Shown: positions 50,546 to 59,743 of the stretch, one piece after another | Layout: every line of letters begins with the position of its first letter | Position numbering within the stretch: the first letter of the stretch is position 1 | DNA from: Mobilitalea torta | GTDB taxonomy: Bacteria; Bacillota; Clostridia; Lachnospirales; Lachnospiraceae | Length of the DNA stretch: 64,000 nt | NCBI RefSeq assembly: GCF_050433395.1 | Contig: NZ_JBNPXH010000004.1 | Location: 283,866 to 347,865 of the forward strand | Direction: 5' to 3' | Program-made: the position numbers and the translations under genes | The notes under the pieces: model-generated | The model's input: only the letters and a program-made list of their open reading frames with translations | What the model was told of the DNA's origin: nothing | Database searches by the model: none

Positions 50546-51724
50546 CTATCTTTTTCTCATAAAATCCTCATAGAGGGGAGACATCTTACGGAGCTTTTCC
50601 ACGATTTCCTTAATCCGGTCAACGGTGTAGTGAATCTCTTCTTCCGTTATCTCATCATTCAGGGTCAGGCGGAGGGAACCGTGGGCGATCTCATGAGGCA
50701 GACCAATGGCCAGAAGCACATGGGAAGGATCCAGAGAGCCTGAGGTACAGGCAGAGCCGCTGGAGGCACAGATATTATTCATATCCAGCATAATCAGCAG
50801 GGATTCTCCCTCGATAAATTGAAAGCTGAAGTTCGCATTATTGGGTAATCTCCTATGTTTATCCCCATTGATGCGCACAAAAGGAATTTCCTCCATCACA
50901 CGCTTCATCAGCAGATCCCGCAGAGCCAGCTCTTTCCTGGTACGTTCCTCCATGGTTGCCGCGGCAATTTCCACCGCTTTTCCAAAACCAACGATACCCG
51001 GAACATTTTCCGTTCCCGCACGCCTCTGCCTCTCCTGCGCACCGCCATGGATCAGGGAACGGATTTTCACACCCTTCCTGATATAGAGAAGCCCGATACC
51101 CTTGGGCCCGTTCAGCTTATGGGCGCTGGCGCTCAGCATGTCAATCCCCAGATCGTTTACATCGATCTCCACTTGTCCGAAGGCTTGTACCGCATCCGTA
51201 TGGAACAATATATTATGCTTCTTTGCAATCGCTCCGATTTCCTTAATCGGTTGTATCGTGCCGATCTCATTATTGGCAAACATAACGGAAATCAATATTG
51301 TAGTCGGACGAATGGCTTTCTCCAGCTGATCCAGCTTGATGATTCCATTCTCATCCACATCCACATAAGTCACATCCACGCCATGCTTTTGAAGATACTC
51401 ACAGGTGTGGATAATTGCATGGTGTTCTATTCTGGAAGTAATAATATGATTTCCTTTCGCAGCGTAAGCCTCCGCCGTCGCCTTTAGGGCCCAGTTGTCC
51501 GCTTCTGTTCCGCTGCCGGTAAAATAAATCTCGTTGATCTCAGCCCCTATTACCTTAGCAATCGCAGACCTGGCTTCGTCAACTGCTTTCTTATTCTGGG
51601 TAGCAAATTCGTACACGCTGGACGGATTTCCATATAATTCGGTGAAATAAGGAAGCATTGCCTCCACTACTTCGGGTCTTGTCTTGGTTGTCGCCGCATT
51701 ATCAAGGTATATCTTTCTCTCCAT
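50546..51724 (-). CDS. nifS: Cysteine desulfurase NifS/IscS type
   Basis: This PLP enzyme removes sulfur from cysteine for Fe-S and thio-tRNA synthesis. The 392-residue protein begins RKIYLDNAATTKTRPEVVEA. The PLP Lys is in LSASAHKLNGPKGIG and the persulfide Cys is in ASSGSACTSGSLDPSHVL. It follows the Rrf2 regulator by 23 bases. Confidence 0.96.
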   Translation of the reverse strand: MERKIYLDNAATTKTRPEVVEAMLPYFTELYGNPSSVYEFATQNKKAVDEARSAIAKVIGAEINEIYFTGSGTEADNWALKATAEAYAAKGNHIITSRIEHHAIIHTCEYLQKHGVDVTYVDVDENGIIKLDQLEKAIRPTTILISVMFANNEIGTIQPIKEIGAIAKKHNILFHTDAVQAFGQVEIDVNDLGIDMLSASAHKLNGPKGIGLLYIRKGVKIRSLIHGGAQERQRRAGTENVPGIVGFGKAVEIAAATMEERTRKELALRDLLMKRVMEEIPFVRINGDKHRRLPNNANFSFQFIEGESLLIMLDMNNICASSGSACTSGSLDPSHVLLAIGLPHEIAHGSLRLTLNDEITEEEIHYTVDRIKEIVEKLRKMSPLYEDFMRKR

Positions 51725-51747
51725 GTTGTCATCTCCTAAAATAAAAA

Positions 51748-52221
51748 TTATTTACCACATGTCTGTTTCGCTTTGGTATCCATGGCTCCTGTCCCGCACT
51801 GTACTTTCCTGCTCTCTTCCACAAGCTCCGACAGCATGATAGAATCTACCGCGTCATTTATACTATTACTTATACGCTTCCAGACATATTTTGTTACACA
51901 GGAATCCGAGTGGCTGCAAGCACTCTCGCCATCCTTTATCTCAGAACAATCCACCGGACTCAAATCTCCCTCCAGCGCCCTCAGGATATCCCCTATGGAC
52001 AATGTCTCCATCGGCACCGCCAGCATATAACCGCCCTGCGCCCCCCGGATGCTCTTCACAATTCCGGCCTTCTTCAGCTTGGCAATCAACTGTTCCAGAT
52101 AATTCAGGGATACTCCCTGCTGCTCAGCAATCTGACTAAGCGCCACAGCTTCTTCATCCGCATGCACCGCAATATCCAGCACCGCTCTTAAACCGTATCT
52201 GCCCTTGGTAGAAAGCTTCAT
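51748..52221 (-). CDS. iscR: Rrf2 family regulator, IscR-like
   Basis: This 157-residue winged-helix regulator probably represses its own Fe-S operon when it holds a cluster. The HTH region is ALSQIAEQQGVSLNYLEQLI, followed by GAQGGYMLAVP. Three Cys that could bind a cluster are in PVDCSEIKDGESACSHSDSC. The ATG at 52221 has AAGGTGAG upstream; the ATG at 52239 lies against its own GGAGA and is less likely. CymR-like function is an alternative, but the cysteines and the adjacent nifS-nifU favour IscR. Confidence 0.88.
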   Translation of the reverse strand: MKLSTKGRYGLRAVLDIAVHADEEAVALSQIAEQQGVSLNYLEQLIAKLKKAGIVKSIRGAQGGYMLAVPMETLSIGDILRALEGDLSPVDCSEIKDGESACSHSDSCVTKYVWKRISNSINDAVDSIMLSELVEESRKVQCGTGAMDTKAKQTCGK

Positions 52222-52324
52222 ATCTCTCACCTTACCCATTCTCCGGTATCTTTCCTACCGGTATATGCCGGTTACAAAAGAAGATCTCTTCAATCGTAAC
52301 AATTTATATCCTACCATTTTAATT

Positions 52325-52341
52325 CCTATTAAATTACTCGG
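52325..52341. promoter_or_regulatory. Operator candidate overlapping +1 of the iscR operon
   Basis: CCGAGTAATTTAATAGG (minus strand) is an imperfect dyad with symmetric CC, A, TAA, TTA, T and GG positions. It sits just after the -10 element, a repressor position that fits autoregulation by the Rrf2 protein. Confidence 0.55.
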
Positions 52342-52346
52342 TTATA

Positions 52347-52375
52347 AGCATAGCACTATCCTCATTCCTTGTCAA
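52347..52375 (-). promoter_or_regulatory. Promoter of iscR-nifS-nifU-mnmA operon
   Basis: A perfect TTGACA (52370-52375) and TATGCT (52347-52352) are 17 bases apart on the minus strand. Confidence 0.75.
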
Positions 52376-52394
52376 TAAATTTTTATCAATTAAG

Positions 52395-52422
52395 GTTACA
52401 ATGCAGAATGGTGTATTGTAAC
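52395..52422. repeat. Perfect 8-bp dyad upstream of the iscR promoter
   Basis: GTTACAAT (52395-52402) and ATTGTAAC (52415-52422) are exact complements 12 bases apart, 20 bases upstream of the iscR -35 and 130 bases upstream of the divergent flippase gene. It may be a second regulatory site. Confidence 0.4.
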
Positions 52423-52551
52423 ATATAAATTTTAGGTTAATCCTCTCACAGGCTGTCAATGTCCTAACATAAGTTCTTCCCATCTGCAATATACATAAAT
52501 AGAGATCAATGGGCAATTCTGATCCTCTAAAAATCCCATCCGGAGGCCGCC

Positions 52552-54129
52552 ATGAATCACACCCCCCTAACCGCCAGCGAATTACGGAAGATGAAAAGGA
52601 ACACCCTGGTAAAAGGAACTCTGATTCTGACCGCCGCCGGTTTTGCCACCCGTTTTGCCGGCTTTTTTTACCGTATCTTTCTATCCAACTCAATGGGAGC
52701 CGAGCTCCTTGGCATCTACCAGCTGATCTTCCCCGTTTACACCATCTGCTATACCATATATGCCACCGGCATTCAGACCTCGATCTCCCGGCTGGTAGCC
52801 GCCGAGCTTGGCCGGAGGAATTCCAAAAATATATCTAAAATTCTTTGGACCGGGCTGATTCTGTCCATCTCCCTGGCAGTCATTTTGTCCATAACGGTCT
52901 ATTTCCATGCAGATTTCATCGCCGGACGTTTCCTTATGGAAGCGCGAAGCACCGAAGCCCTTCGTATTCTCGCCGTGGTATTTCCCTTCTGCGGAGTAAC
53001 CGCCTGCATCAACGGCTATTATTACGGATTAAAAAGGGCAGGGATTCCGGCCTCAACGCAACTGCTGGAACAGGTCGTCCGCATTGTAATTGTCTATCTT
53101 GTGGCACTGTATGCAGGAGGAGGAGAAGCTAAGGTCACACTGGGCCTGGCCGTCTTTGGCCTGGTCATCGGAGAAGTGGCCTCCAGTCTATACAATCTCT
53201 GCTCTTTACTATGGGGCCGTTCCCCCGGCGAGATACTGCCGGGCGGCCCTGATCCAAGAGCAAAAACGGACAGCCCCAGGCAGATTCTCAAAAGCCTCCT
53301 GAGCCTCAGCGTCCCGCTCTCCGCTAACCGCTTACTGCTCAGCATCCTTCACAGCATTGAGGCAATTCTGATTCCCGCCATGCTGCGCCGCTTCGGCCTC
53401 ACCACCCAGGAAGCCATGACCACCTTCGGAATTCTCAACGGAATGTCCATTCCCTTTATTATGTTTCCTACGGCGCTGATCAATGCATTGGCCGTGCTGA
53501 TTCTTCCTACCATATCGGAAGCCCAGGCGGTCAGCAACGACACACTGATCGGAAAGACCTCCGCTGTCGCAGTGAAATACAGCCTTATGATCGGCATCGT
53601 CAGCACCGGGCTTTTCCTGTTATTCGGAAAGGATCTGGGAAATACTATTTTTCATAATGAGCAGGCCGGCTCCTATCTGATGACCCTGGCCTGGCTATGC
53701 CCCCTGATCTACCTCACCACTACCCTCAGCAGCATCATTAATGGCCTGGGCAAGGCGCATATTACCTTTGCCAATTCCATCATCAGCTCCCTCTGCAAGA
53801 TCCTGCTGGTGGCCTTTCTGATTCCCTCCCGCGGAATCAAGGGCTATCTCATTGCGCTGCTGATCGGTCAGCTAATCGTAACCGGCCTGGACGCTTTCGC
53901 CGTTATGCGAAATGTCCGTTTTTCTATGAACGGGGTGGATTCCATCGTTAAGCCGGCAGTCATCATTGCCCTGGCCGGTTTCCTGCTGAAGAGAAGCTAC
54001 GAATACATAAAAAAAATGACGCATATAAACGAAGTTCTCTTACTGCTGAGCTTCTGTTTTATAGTATGCGTCATTTGCATCGCTCTGTTATACATTACAA
54101 AGGCAATTTCCCGAAAAGATTTTCAATAA
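52552..54129 (+). CDS. Polysaccharide flippase, SpoVB/MurJ-like (MOP superfamily)
   Basis: This is an integral membrane protein of 525 residues with about 14 predicted helices. The N-terminus LVKGTLILTAAGFATRFAGF and the loop YRIFLSNSMGAELLGIYQLI are typical of stage V sporulation protein B and related lipid-linked oligosaccharide flippases. In sporulating Firmicutes SpoVB acts in spore cortex synthesis. The ATG is preceded by GGAGG at five bases. It is convergent with the diguanylate cyclase gene with only 34 bases between. Confidence 0.9.
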   Translation: MNHTPLTASELRKMKRNTLVKGTLILTAAGFATRFAGFFYRIFLSNSMGAELLGIYQLIFPVYTICYTIYATGIQTSISRLVAAELGRRNSKNISKILWTGLILSISLAVILSITVYFHADFIAGRFLMEARSTEALRILAVVFPFCGVTACINGYYYGLKRAGIPASTQLLEQVVRIVIVYLVALYAGGGEAKVTLGLAVFGLVIGEVASSLYNLCSLLWGRSPGEILPGGPDPRAKTDSPRQILKSLLSLSVPLSANRLLLSILHSIEAILIPAMLRRFGLTTQEAMTTFGILNGMSIPFIMFPTALINALAVLILPTISEAQAVSNDTLIGKTSAVAVKYSLMIGIVSTGLFLLFGKDLGNTIFHNEQAGSYLMTLAWLCPLIYLTTTLSSIINGLGKAHITFANSIISSLCKILLVAFLIPSRGIKGYLIALLIGQLIVTGLDAFAVMRNVRFSMNGVDSIVKPAVIIALAGFLLKRSYEYIKKMTHINEVLLLLSFCFIVCVICIALLYITKAISRKDFQ

Positions 54130-54163
54130 AGCATGCGAGATTCGCCCCAGCTGCAGCCATCCG

Positions 54164-55618
54164 TCACGTGGAGGAATAGACCATGAAATTATTCTTGCCC
54201 TGCTCCTTTACCTTGTATAAGGCCTGATCAGCCCGCTCCATCAGCTGTTCATAATTCATTCCCGCTTCCGGATAGACTGCCACGCCAATGCTTCCGGATA
54301 TGGGAATACTGTGGCTGCCGCTGGTATATGTGGTATCCAGGATACTGTTCAGCTTCCTGGCCTTAGCCAGAACTTCATCAATATTGGTGATATCCCCGGT
54401 GAATACAACAAATTCGTCCCCGCCGATTCTCCCGATGATCTCACCTTCCGAGAAGATTTCTTTGATTCTTCCGATCACGTAAATTAAAACCTTGTCACCC
54501 AGAATATGCCCGTAGGTATCATTCACACTCTTAAAATCATCAAAATCCACCAGCATCAGAACATGCCGGTCCGAACTGCTTCCCGCGATGAATTTATCGA
54601 TCTTCTTTATGGTGACTTCCTTATTATATACTCCCGTCAGCGGATCTCTGGTGGCCTTATATTCCATGGCCTCCAGTTCCTTCTTCTGGGCATCGATATT
54701 CGCCATTCTTCCGATAACACGAATCGGCTTCTTATCGTCGTCATAGATGGTCTTGCCCATCACCTGACACCAGATGAAAGCCCCCATCTTATCCCGTATC
54801 CGAAACTCTGTCTCAATAATATTATTACCGGCAGCCAGCTCCTCGCAAAACTCCAGGTAAACACCCCAATCATCCGGATGAATAAATTCTCCGCATTTCA
54901 AACAATTACCATAAAAACGGGCAATCGAAGGCTGAATACCGAAAAGCTCACGGAAACGCTCGGACAGCTGCATCTCGTCGCTTTTGATAAGGTATTCAAA
55001 CAGAACATTCTTCGAAAGCTCGGCAGCAATGCGGTAACGTTCCCCTTCCAGCAAAATCTGCTCCTGCATCCTCTTCTGCTCTGTAATGTCCAGGAAAACC
55101 ACAGATAGAGTATGTTTACCGTCCCTGCCCACAGCACAATTTCCATTCATCATCAGATACAAAACCTTGCCGTCCTTCGCAACCATACGGACATCACAGC
55201 GAATCAAATCCTGGTCAAGCTGCTTCTTAATATTCTCCAGAACACAAATATCCCTGGGATCAATAAAATCAAGCAGGCTTACCTTCTTCTCTTCCCTGGC
55301 CACATTCTTCTCGTAGCCCAATAATTCGTAAAACCCGTTACTTGCGTACAGTATCTTTCCATTATCCTCCAGATTAAAATGCACCAGTCCGGCCCGGATA
55401 CTGTTCGTAATTCTTCTAAGCTCTACCGCCGCTTTCGTAACCTTCTTTTCATTCTCCAACCGTAAAAGCAATACCGCAACAACCCCAATGATGCAGATGC
55501 AGGCAACAGCTATCATCAAGACCAGAAAAATCGCAGGCTTGCTTCGCAGAGCACTCATCAGTCCCATATATGCTACTCTCCCAACTTGTATCAGGCCCCG
55601 GTTTATGGTCAGAAGCAT
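54164..55618 (-). CDS. PAS-containing diguanylate cyclase
   Basis: This 484-residue protein should make cyclic di-GMP. One membrane helix near the N-terminus (AIFLVLMIAVACICIIGVVAVLLLRL, about 28-53, shown by its hydrophobic run) is followed by two PAS-like domains (about 70-190 and 200-310) and a GGDEF domain whose active motif RIGGDEFVVF is intact. No RxxD inhibitory site is seen before it. The start is uncertain: 55618 has little ribosome site, while ATG 55567 has GGGAGAG. The N-terminus looks truncated; see findings. Confidence 0.88.
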   Translation of the reverse strand: MLLTINRGLIQVGRVAYMGLMSALRSKPAIFLVLMIAVACICIIGVVAVLLLRLENEKKVTKAAVELRRITNSIRAGLVHFNLEDNGKILYASNGFYELLGYEKNVAREEKKVSLLDFIDPRDICVLENIKKQLDQDLIRCDVRMVAKDGKVLYLMMNGNCAVGRDGKHTLSVVFLDITEQKRMQEQILLEGERYRIAAELSKNVLFEYLIKSDEMQLSERFRELFGIQPSIARFYGNCLKCGEFIHPDDWGVYLEFCEELAAGNNIIETEFRIRDKMGAFIWCQVMGKTIYDDDKKPIRVIGRMANIDAQKKELEAMEYKATRDPLTGVYNKEVTIKKIDKFIAGSSSDRHVLMLVDFDDFKSVNDTYGHILGDKVLIYVIGRIKEIFSEGEIIGRIGGDEFVVFTGDITNIDEVLAKARKLNSILDTTYTSGSHSIPISGSIGVAVYPEAGMNYEQLMERADQALYKVKEQGKNNFMVYSST

Positions 55619-55653
55619 CTTCTTCTGAATAAGGGCCCATTGCCTTACCTATG

Positions 55654-55682
55654 ATTGTATAACAATTGTAACTGCTCGTCAA
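55654..55682 (-). promoter_or_regulatory. Promoter of diguanylate cyclase gene
   Basis: TTGACG (55677-55682) and TACAAT (55654-55659) lie 17 bases apart on the minus strand, 36 bases before the first possible ATG. Confidence 0.65.
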
Positions 55683-55697
55683 TGCTTTACCATGGGA

Positions 55698-55722
55698 AAA
55701 AGCGCATCAAGCACCCGCTTTT
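55698..55722 (-). terminator. Terminator of metA
   Basis: AAAAGCG (minus, 55716-55722) pairs with CGCTTTT (55698-55704) around an 11-base loop, followed by another T. It lies 28 bases after the metA stop. Confidence 0.65.
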
Positions 55723-55749
55723 ACAGCAGATGCCTGGATTAATAATTCT

Positions 55750-56655
55750 TTACAAATCGTAAGGTGTAACCTGGTAAACATAATAATTCAGCCAATTCGT
55801 ATACATCGCATTGGCATGCGCCCTCCACACAAGGTTCGGTCTGACCTCCGGGCGGTCCTCAGGATAATAGTTCTTGGGCAGCGCAATTTCCAGCCCTTTT
55901 GCCACATCCCTCTTATATTCATTATCCAGGGAGATTCGGTCATATTCAGGATGTCCCATGACAAAGATCTGCTTTCCTTCTTCGGCAATTACGATAAATA
56001 CCCCTGCCTCCTCCGATTCTGCCAGTATGGTCAGCTCCTTCCGGCTGAGGATATCCTCCCTGGTTACCGTTGTATACCGGGAATGAGGCGCATAGAATAT
56101 ATCGTCAAAGCCCCGGACAAAGGGAATCTTTCTCTCCCGCACCCGGTGTTCAAAGATGCCGAACATCTTCTTATCCAAGGTCCTCTTCTGTATCCCATAA
56201 TGGTAATACAGACCGGCCTGCGCTCCCCAGCAGATATGCAGGGTCGAGGTAACATTGGTTTTGGACCACTCCATGATACGGACCAGCTCATCCCAATAGG
56301 TTACTTCTTCAAATTCCATCAGCTCCACCGGTGCGCCGGTGATAATCAGACCGTCAAATCTACGGCTTTTGATATCATCAAAGGTAAGATAAAACTGATC
56401 CAGGTGGCTGGTCGGTGTATGGGTTCCCACATAGGTTCCTGTGGTCAGGAAGGTAACATCCACTTGAATCGGCGTATTCGATAAGCTGCGCAGCAATTGA
56501 ACCTCTGTATCCTCCTTGACCGGCATCAGATTCAATATGGCAATCTTCAGCGGCCTGATATCCTGGTGCATCGCGCGGGTTTCATCCATCATAAAGATAT
56601 TCTCATCTTCGAGAATCTTCTTTGCCGGTAAATCACTTTGTACTTTTATGGGCAT
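55750..56655 (-). CDS. metA: Homoserine O-acetyltransferase (MetA family)
   Basis: This enzyme acylates homoserine in methionine synthesis. The 301-residue protein has the nucleophile Cys142 in STLHICWGAQAGLYYHYG, and a His-Glu pair expected later in MGHPEYD and region. At position 111 it has Glu (TGAPVELMEFEEV). In the MetA family Glu111 is reported to favour acetyl-CoA and Gly111 succinyl-CoA, so this is predicted to be an acetyltransferase despite the usual succinyltransferase label. No SAM or T-box leader is seen upstream. Confidence 0.93.
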   Translation of the reverse strand: MPIKVQSDLPAKKILEDENIFMMDETRAMHQDIRPLKIAILNLMPVKEDTEVQLLRSLSNTPIQVDVTFLTTGTYVGTHTPTSHLDQFYLTFDDIKSRRFDGLIITGAPVELMEFEEVTYWDELVRIMEWSKTNVTSTLHICWGAQAGLYYHYGIQKRTLDKKMFGIFEHRVRERKIPFVRGFDDIFYAPHSRYTTVTREDILSRKELTILAESEEAGVFIVIAEEGKQIFVMGHPEYDRISLDNEYKRDVAKGLEIALPKNYYPEDRPEVRPNLVWRAHANAMYTNWLNYYVYQVTPYDL

Positions 56656-56720
56656 AATTCATCACCATTTCTATAGATTTATTGTAGTCTAAGACACGAA
56701 TACAGCAGTTAATAGAGCTT

Positions 56721-56749
56721 ATCTTAACACAAATTCCATCATTAATCAA
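56721..56749 (-). promoter_or_regulatory. Promoter of metA
   Basis: TTGATT (56744-56749) and TAAGAT (56721-56726) are 17 bases apart on the minus strand. The 60-base leader is too short for a SAM riboswitch. Confidence 0.55.
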
Positions 56750-56817
56750 GAAGCCGACTATTCTTTCCGCTTCTATCAACGGCCAGCAGCTATTCTGCCT
56801 GCTATGAGAGCAATCAG

Positions 56818-58836
56818 CTATTCTTCCGGCTGCGGACTGCTGTCAAGCATTGTAAGGACATCCTCTTCCGATAACACCGTCACGCCCAGCTCCCGGGCCT
56901 TAGTCAGCTTACTTCCTGCGTTCTCTCCCGCTATCAGATAGCCGGTCTTTTTGGATACGCTTCCGGATACCTTGCCGCCATGCTTCTTCACCAGCTCCTC
57001 CATCTCGGTGCGTCCCATAGAAGGCAGAGTTCCTGTAATAACGAAAGTCATTCCCGCAAAGCTTTGATTCTCACTGCTTTCCTCCGTCAATGAGGTAAAA
57101 TTCATTCCCGCCTTCTCCAGGCGGTCCAGTATCCTCCGGTTCTCCTCCTGCTGAAAGAATTCTGTAATGGACCGGGCTGTGATATCACCCACATCATCGA
57201 CGGCAACCAGTTCCTCATAGGAAGCGCTCATCAACTCATGAAGGGAACGGAAGCGCTTCTTCAGCTGAGCTCCTGCCTGCCTTCCTATATTTTTAATTCC
57301 AAGTCCCGTAATCAAACGGTCGATGTCGTTCTCTTTGCTGTCTTCAATGGCTTTCAGCAGTTTATCCGTATTCTTCTCTTTTCCGATCAGGCCCTTTTCA
57401 ATCAGTTCCTCACGGTAATTCTTCAGATCATAGATATCCGCCACGTCCTTCAAATACCCCTCCTGGATCAAAACCTCAATATAAGCCTCACCGAAGCCTT
57501 TGATATCCATGGCGTTGCGGCCCACAAAATTAATGATATGCTGGCTGAGCTGGGCCGGGCAGTTGATATTGGTGCATTTGGTATCCGCCGTATTGGCATC
57601 CCGAACCGTAGGAGCACCGCAGCTGGGGCAGGTGTCAGAGATACGGAAGGGTATGGTGCCTTCCGGACGTTTTTCTTTGTTTACCGAAAGAACCTCCGGT
57701 ATAATCTCTCCCGCTTTTCTGACTAAAATCGTATCCCCAACCCTCACATCCAGTTCATCAATGCGATCCTGATTGTGAAGGGTTGCCCTTTCCACATTGG
57801 TTCCGCAGAGGCGAATCGGCTCAAAAATGGCCGTAGGCGTAATTCTCCCTGTGCGCCCCACTGTGAGGCGTATCTCCTTGACCACACTTTCCTTTGCCTC
57901 CGGCGGGTATTTATAGGCAATGGCCCAGCGGGGCACCTTAGAGGTTGCACCCAGCTGCTCCCGTATTGCCAGGCTGTCCACCTTGACTACCGCACCGTCA
58001 ATATCATATGCCAGGCTGCCTCTGGATTCTCCTATCTCCTGAATCGCTTCCCATACCTCATCCGCCGTACTGCAGAGCCGGTATCCTTCCACCACCTTAA
58101 TTCCCTGCTTCTTCAGCCATTCCAGGCCTTCCGAATGCGTCTTGAACTCGATCCCCCTGGCCTCCTGAATATTAAATACAAAAAGAGACAGCTTACGCTC
58201 CCTTACGATCTCCGGATCTAATTGACGAAGGCTGCCCGCAGAGCAATTGCGCGGATTGGCAAAGGGCTTCTTCCCTGCCGCCTCCAGCCGCTCATTTACC
58301 TCTTCAAAATCCGCCAGCCTCATATGCACCTCACCGCGGATCTCGATATAAGGAACCGGCTCCTTCAACCGGGTAACCACATCCCGGATCATTTTCACAT
58401 TTTCCGTCACATCTTCTCCCTGGATAATACCGTCTCCCCGGGTCACACCCATGGTCAGAATCCCGTCCGTGTATCGAAGGGCTATGGACAAGCCGTCAAT
58501 TTTCTTCTCCACCACAAAGACCGGGTCACCATACTCCTTCCGTACCTTCTCCACAAAGCTGTATACTTCCTCCCGCTCAAATGCATCCTGGAGGCTAAGC
58601 ATGGGAACATTATGCTTTACAAGGACTCCGGCTTCCCGCTTTGCGCTCCCCCCCACCTTCCGGGTAGGAGAATCCGCATCTGCGTACTCCGGATGCTCTT
58701 CCTCCAGCTTGCGCAATCGCAGGGACAGTTGATCATATTCATAATCGGAAATTTCCGGGTCATCCTGATTATAATACCGGTCATTATGATATTGTATCTG
58801 TCTTCTTAATTCCTCGATCTCTTTCCTGATATTCAT
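56818..58836 (-). CDS. ligA: NAD-dependent DNA ligase
   Basis: LigA seals nicks during replication and repair. The 672-residue protein has all domains: the Ia region, the adenylation domain with the AMP-Lys in VVEKKIDGLSIALRY, an OB fold, the zinc finger CPSCGAP...CTNINC, helix-hairpin-helix repeats (GLGIKNIGRQAGAQL) and a C-terminal BRCT domain (FAGMTFVITGTLPSMGRTEM). It follows the pseudouridine synthase gene by 18 bases. Confidence 0.97.
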   Translation of the reverse strand: MNIRKEIEELRRQIQYHNDRYYNQDDPEISDYEYDQLSLRLRKLEEEHPEYADADSPTRKVGGSAKREAGVLVKHNVPMLSLQDAFEREEVYSFVEKVRKEYGDPVFVVEKKIDGLSIALRYTDGILTMGVTRGDGIIQGEDVTENVKMIRDVVTRLKEPVPYIEIRGEVHMRLADFEEVNERLEAAGKKPFANPRNCSAGSLRQLDPEIVRERKLSLFVFNIQEARGIEFKTHSEGLEWLKKQGIKVVEGYRLCSTADEVWEAIQEIGESRGSLAYDIDGAVVKVDSLAIREQLGATSKVPRWAIAYKYPPEAKESVVKEIRLTVGRTGRITPTAIFEPIRLCGTNVERATLHNQDRIDELDVRVGDTILVRKAGEIIPEVLSVNKEKRPEGTIPFRISDTCPSCGAPTVRDANTADTKCTNINCPAQLSQHIINFVGRNAMDIKGFGEAYIEVLIQEGYLKDVADIYDLKNYREELIEKGLIGKEKNTDKLLKAIEDSKENDIDRLITGLGIKNIGRQAGAQLKKRFRSLHELMSASYEELVAVDDVGDITARSITEFFQQEENRRILDRLEKAGMNFTSLTEESSENQSFAGMTFVITGTLPSMGRTEMEELVKKHGGKVSGSVSKKTGYLIAGENAGSKLTKARELGVTVLSEEDVLTMLDSSPQPEE

Positions 58837-58854
58837 AATCGCTCCATACTCCTC

Positions 58855-59619
58855 TCACGCCCTGTGCCGGCTCCCGCTGTCACGAAGCAGACGGTTCAGC
58901 TCTTCTATCTCCTTCTCTGTTACATTGCGGTAATCCCCCGTCTTCAGCCTTCCCAGCAGGATATTCATAATCCGTATGCGCCTCAGATAGACCACCCGGT
59001 ACCCCAGGTATTCGCACATACGGCGAATCTGCCGGTTCAACCCCTGTGTCAGGATGATGCTGAAGGTATATTTATCAATCTGCTTCACCTTGCAGGGCTT
59101 CGTAACAGTGTCCAGAATTGGCACTCCCTCTCCCATCTTCTTAATAAAATCTGCCGTAATCTCCTTATTGACCGAGACAATATACTCTTTCTCGTGATTA
59201 TTCTCGGCACGCAGAATCCTATTCACAATGTTACCGTCATTGGTCAGAAGAATCAATCCTTCGGAATCCTTGTCCAGCCTTCCGATGGGGTAAATCCTCA
59301 TATTATAGCCTATATAATCAATAATATTATCCGGTTCGTCATGATCCGTGGTGCATACAATCCCTGCCGGCTTATGAAAGGCAATCAGCACCAGCTTCTT
59401 TTCCTGCTGCACCGGTTTACCGCAGAAGGTAACCGCGTTATCCCTGGTCACCTTAGAGCCCATCTGCGCAGGAACACCATCGATCATTACCTTTCCTTCC
59501 CCAATATACCGGTCTGCTTCCCTTCTGGAGCAAACCCCCGCCTCGCTGAGAAATTTATTTATTCTGACCTCTTCCTTCTCTTCTTCCTGAGCAGTCAGCC
59601 GTTTTGTTCTCTTTGCCAT
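58855..59619 (-). CDS. rRNA pseudouridine synthase, RsuA/RluB/RluF family
   Basis: This 254-residue enzyme isomerises a uridine in rRNA. An S4 domain (VRINKFLSEAGVCSRREADR) is followed by the catalytic domain with the Asp in YPIGRLDKDSEGLILLTND and the family segment LTQGLNRQIRRMCEYLGY. It is closest to RluF-like proteins (23S U2604) by eye, but RluB is not excluded. The ATG at 59619 has AAGGA six bases upstream; the longer frame to 59709 overlaps the promoter. Confidence 0.92.
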   Translation of the reverse strand: MAKRTKRLTAQEEEKEEVRINKFLSEAGVCSRREADRYIGEGKVMIDGVPAQMGSKVTRDNAVTFCGKPVQQEKKLVLIAFHKPAGIVCTTDHDEPDNIIDYIGYNMRIYPIGRLDKDSEGLILLTNDGNIVNRILRAENNHEKEYIVSVNKEITADFIKKMGEGVPILDTVTKPCKVKQIDKYTFSIILTQGLNRQIRRMCEYLGYRVVYLRRIRIMNILLGRLKTGDYRNVTEKEIEELNRLLRDSGSRHRA

Positions 59620-59708
59620 ACCCTGTCCTTCCCTTTTCCTTTCTCTCTTAAAAGAAGGATGACAAGCTTCTTCCCGGCACAACCGGTAAAACGCTACCAT
59701 CCTTCTCA

Positions 59709-59737
59709 ATAATAGAGTATAACTATCTAAAAAGCAA
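59709..59737 (-). promoter_or_regulatory. Promoter of pseudouridine synthase-ligA operon
   Basis: TTGCTT (59732-59737) and TATTAT (59709-59714) are 17 bases apart on the minus strand. The core closely resembles the tRNA-Arg promoter region at 61547-61575. Confidence 0.6.
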
Positions 59738-59743
59738 TAACCT

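Noticed and set aside
56656..56817. SAM or T-box leader before metA
   Set aside because: The promoter leaves a leader of only about 60 bases, with no SAM-box or T-box core.
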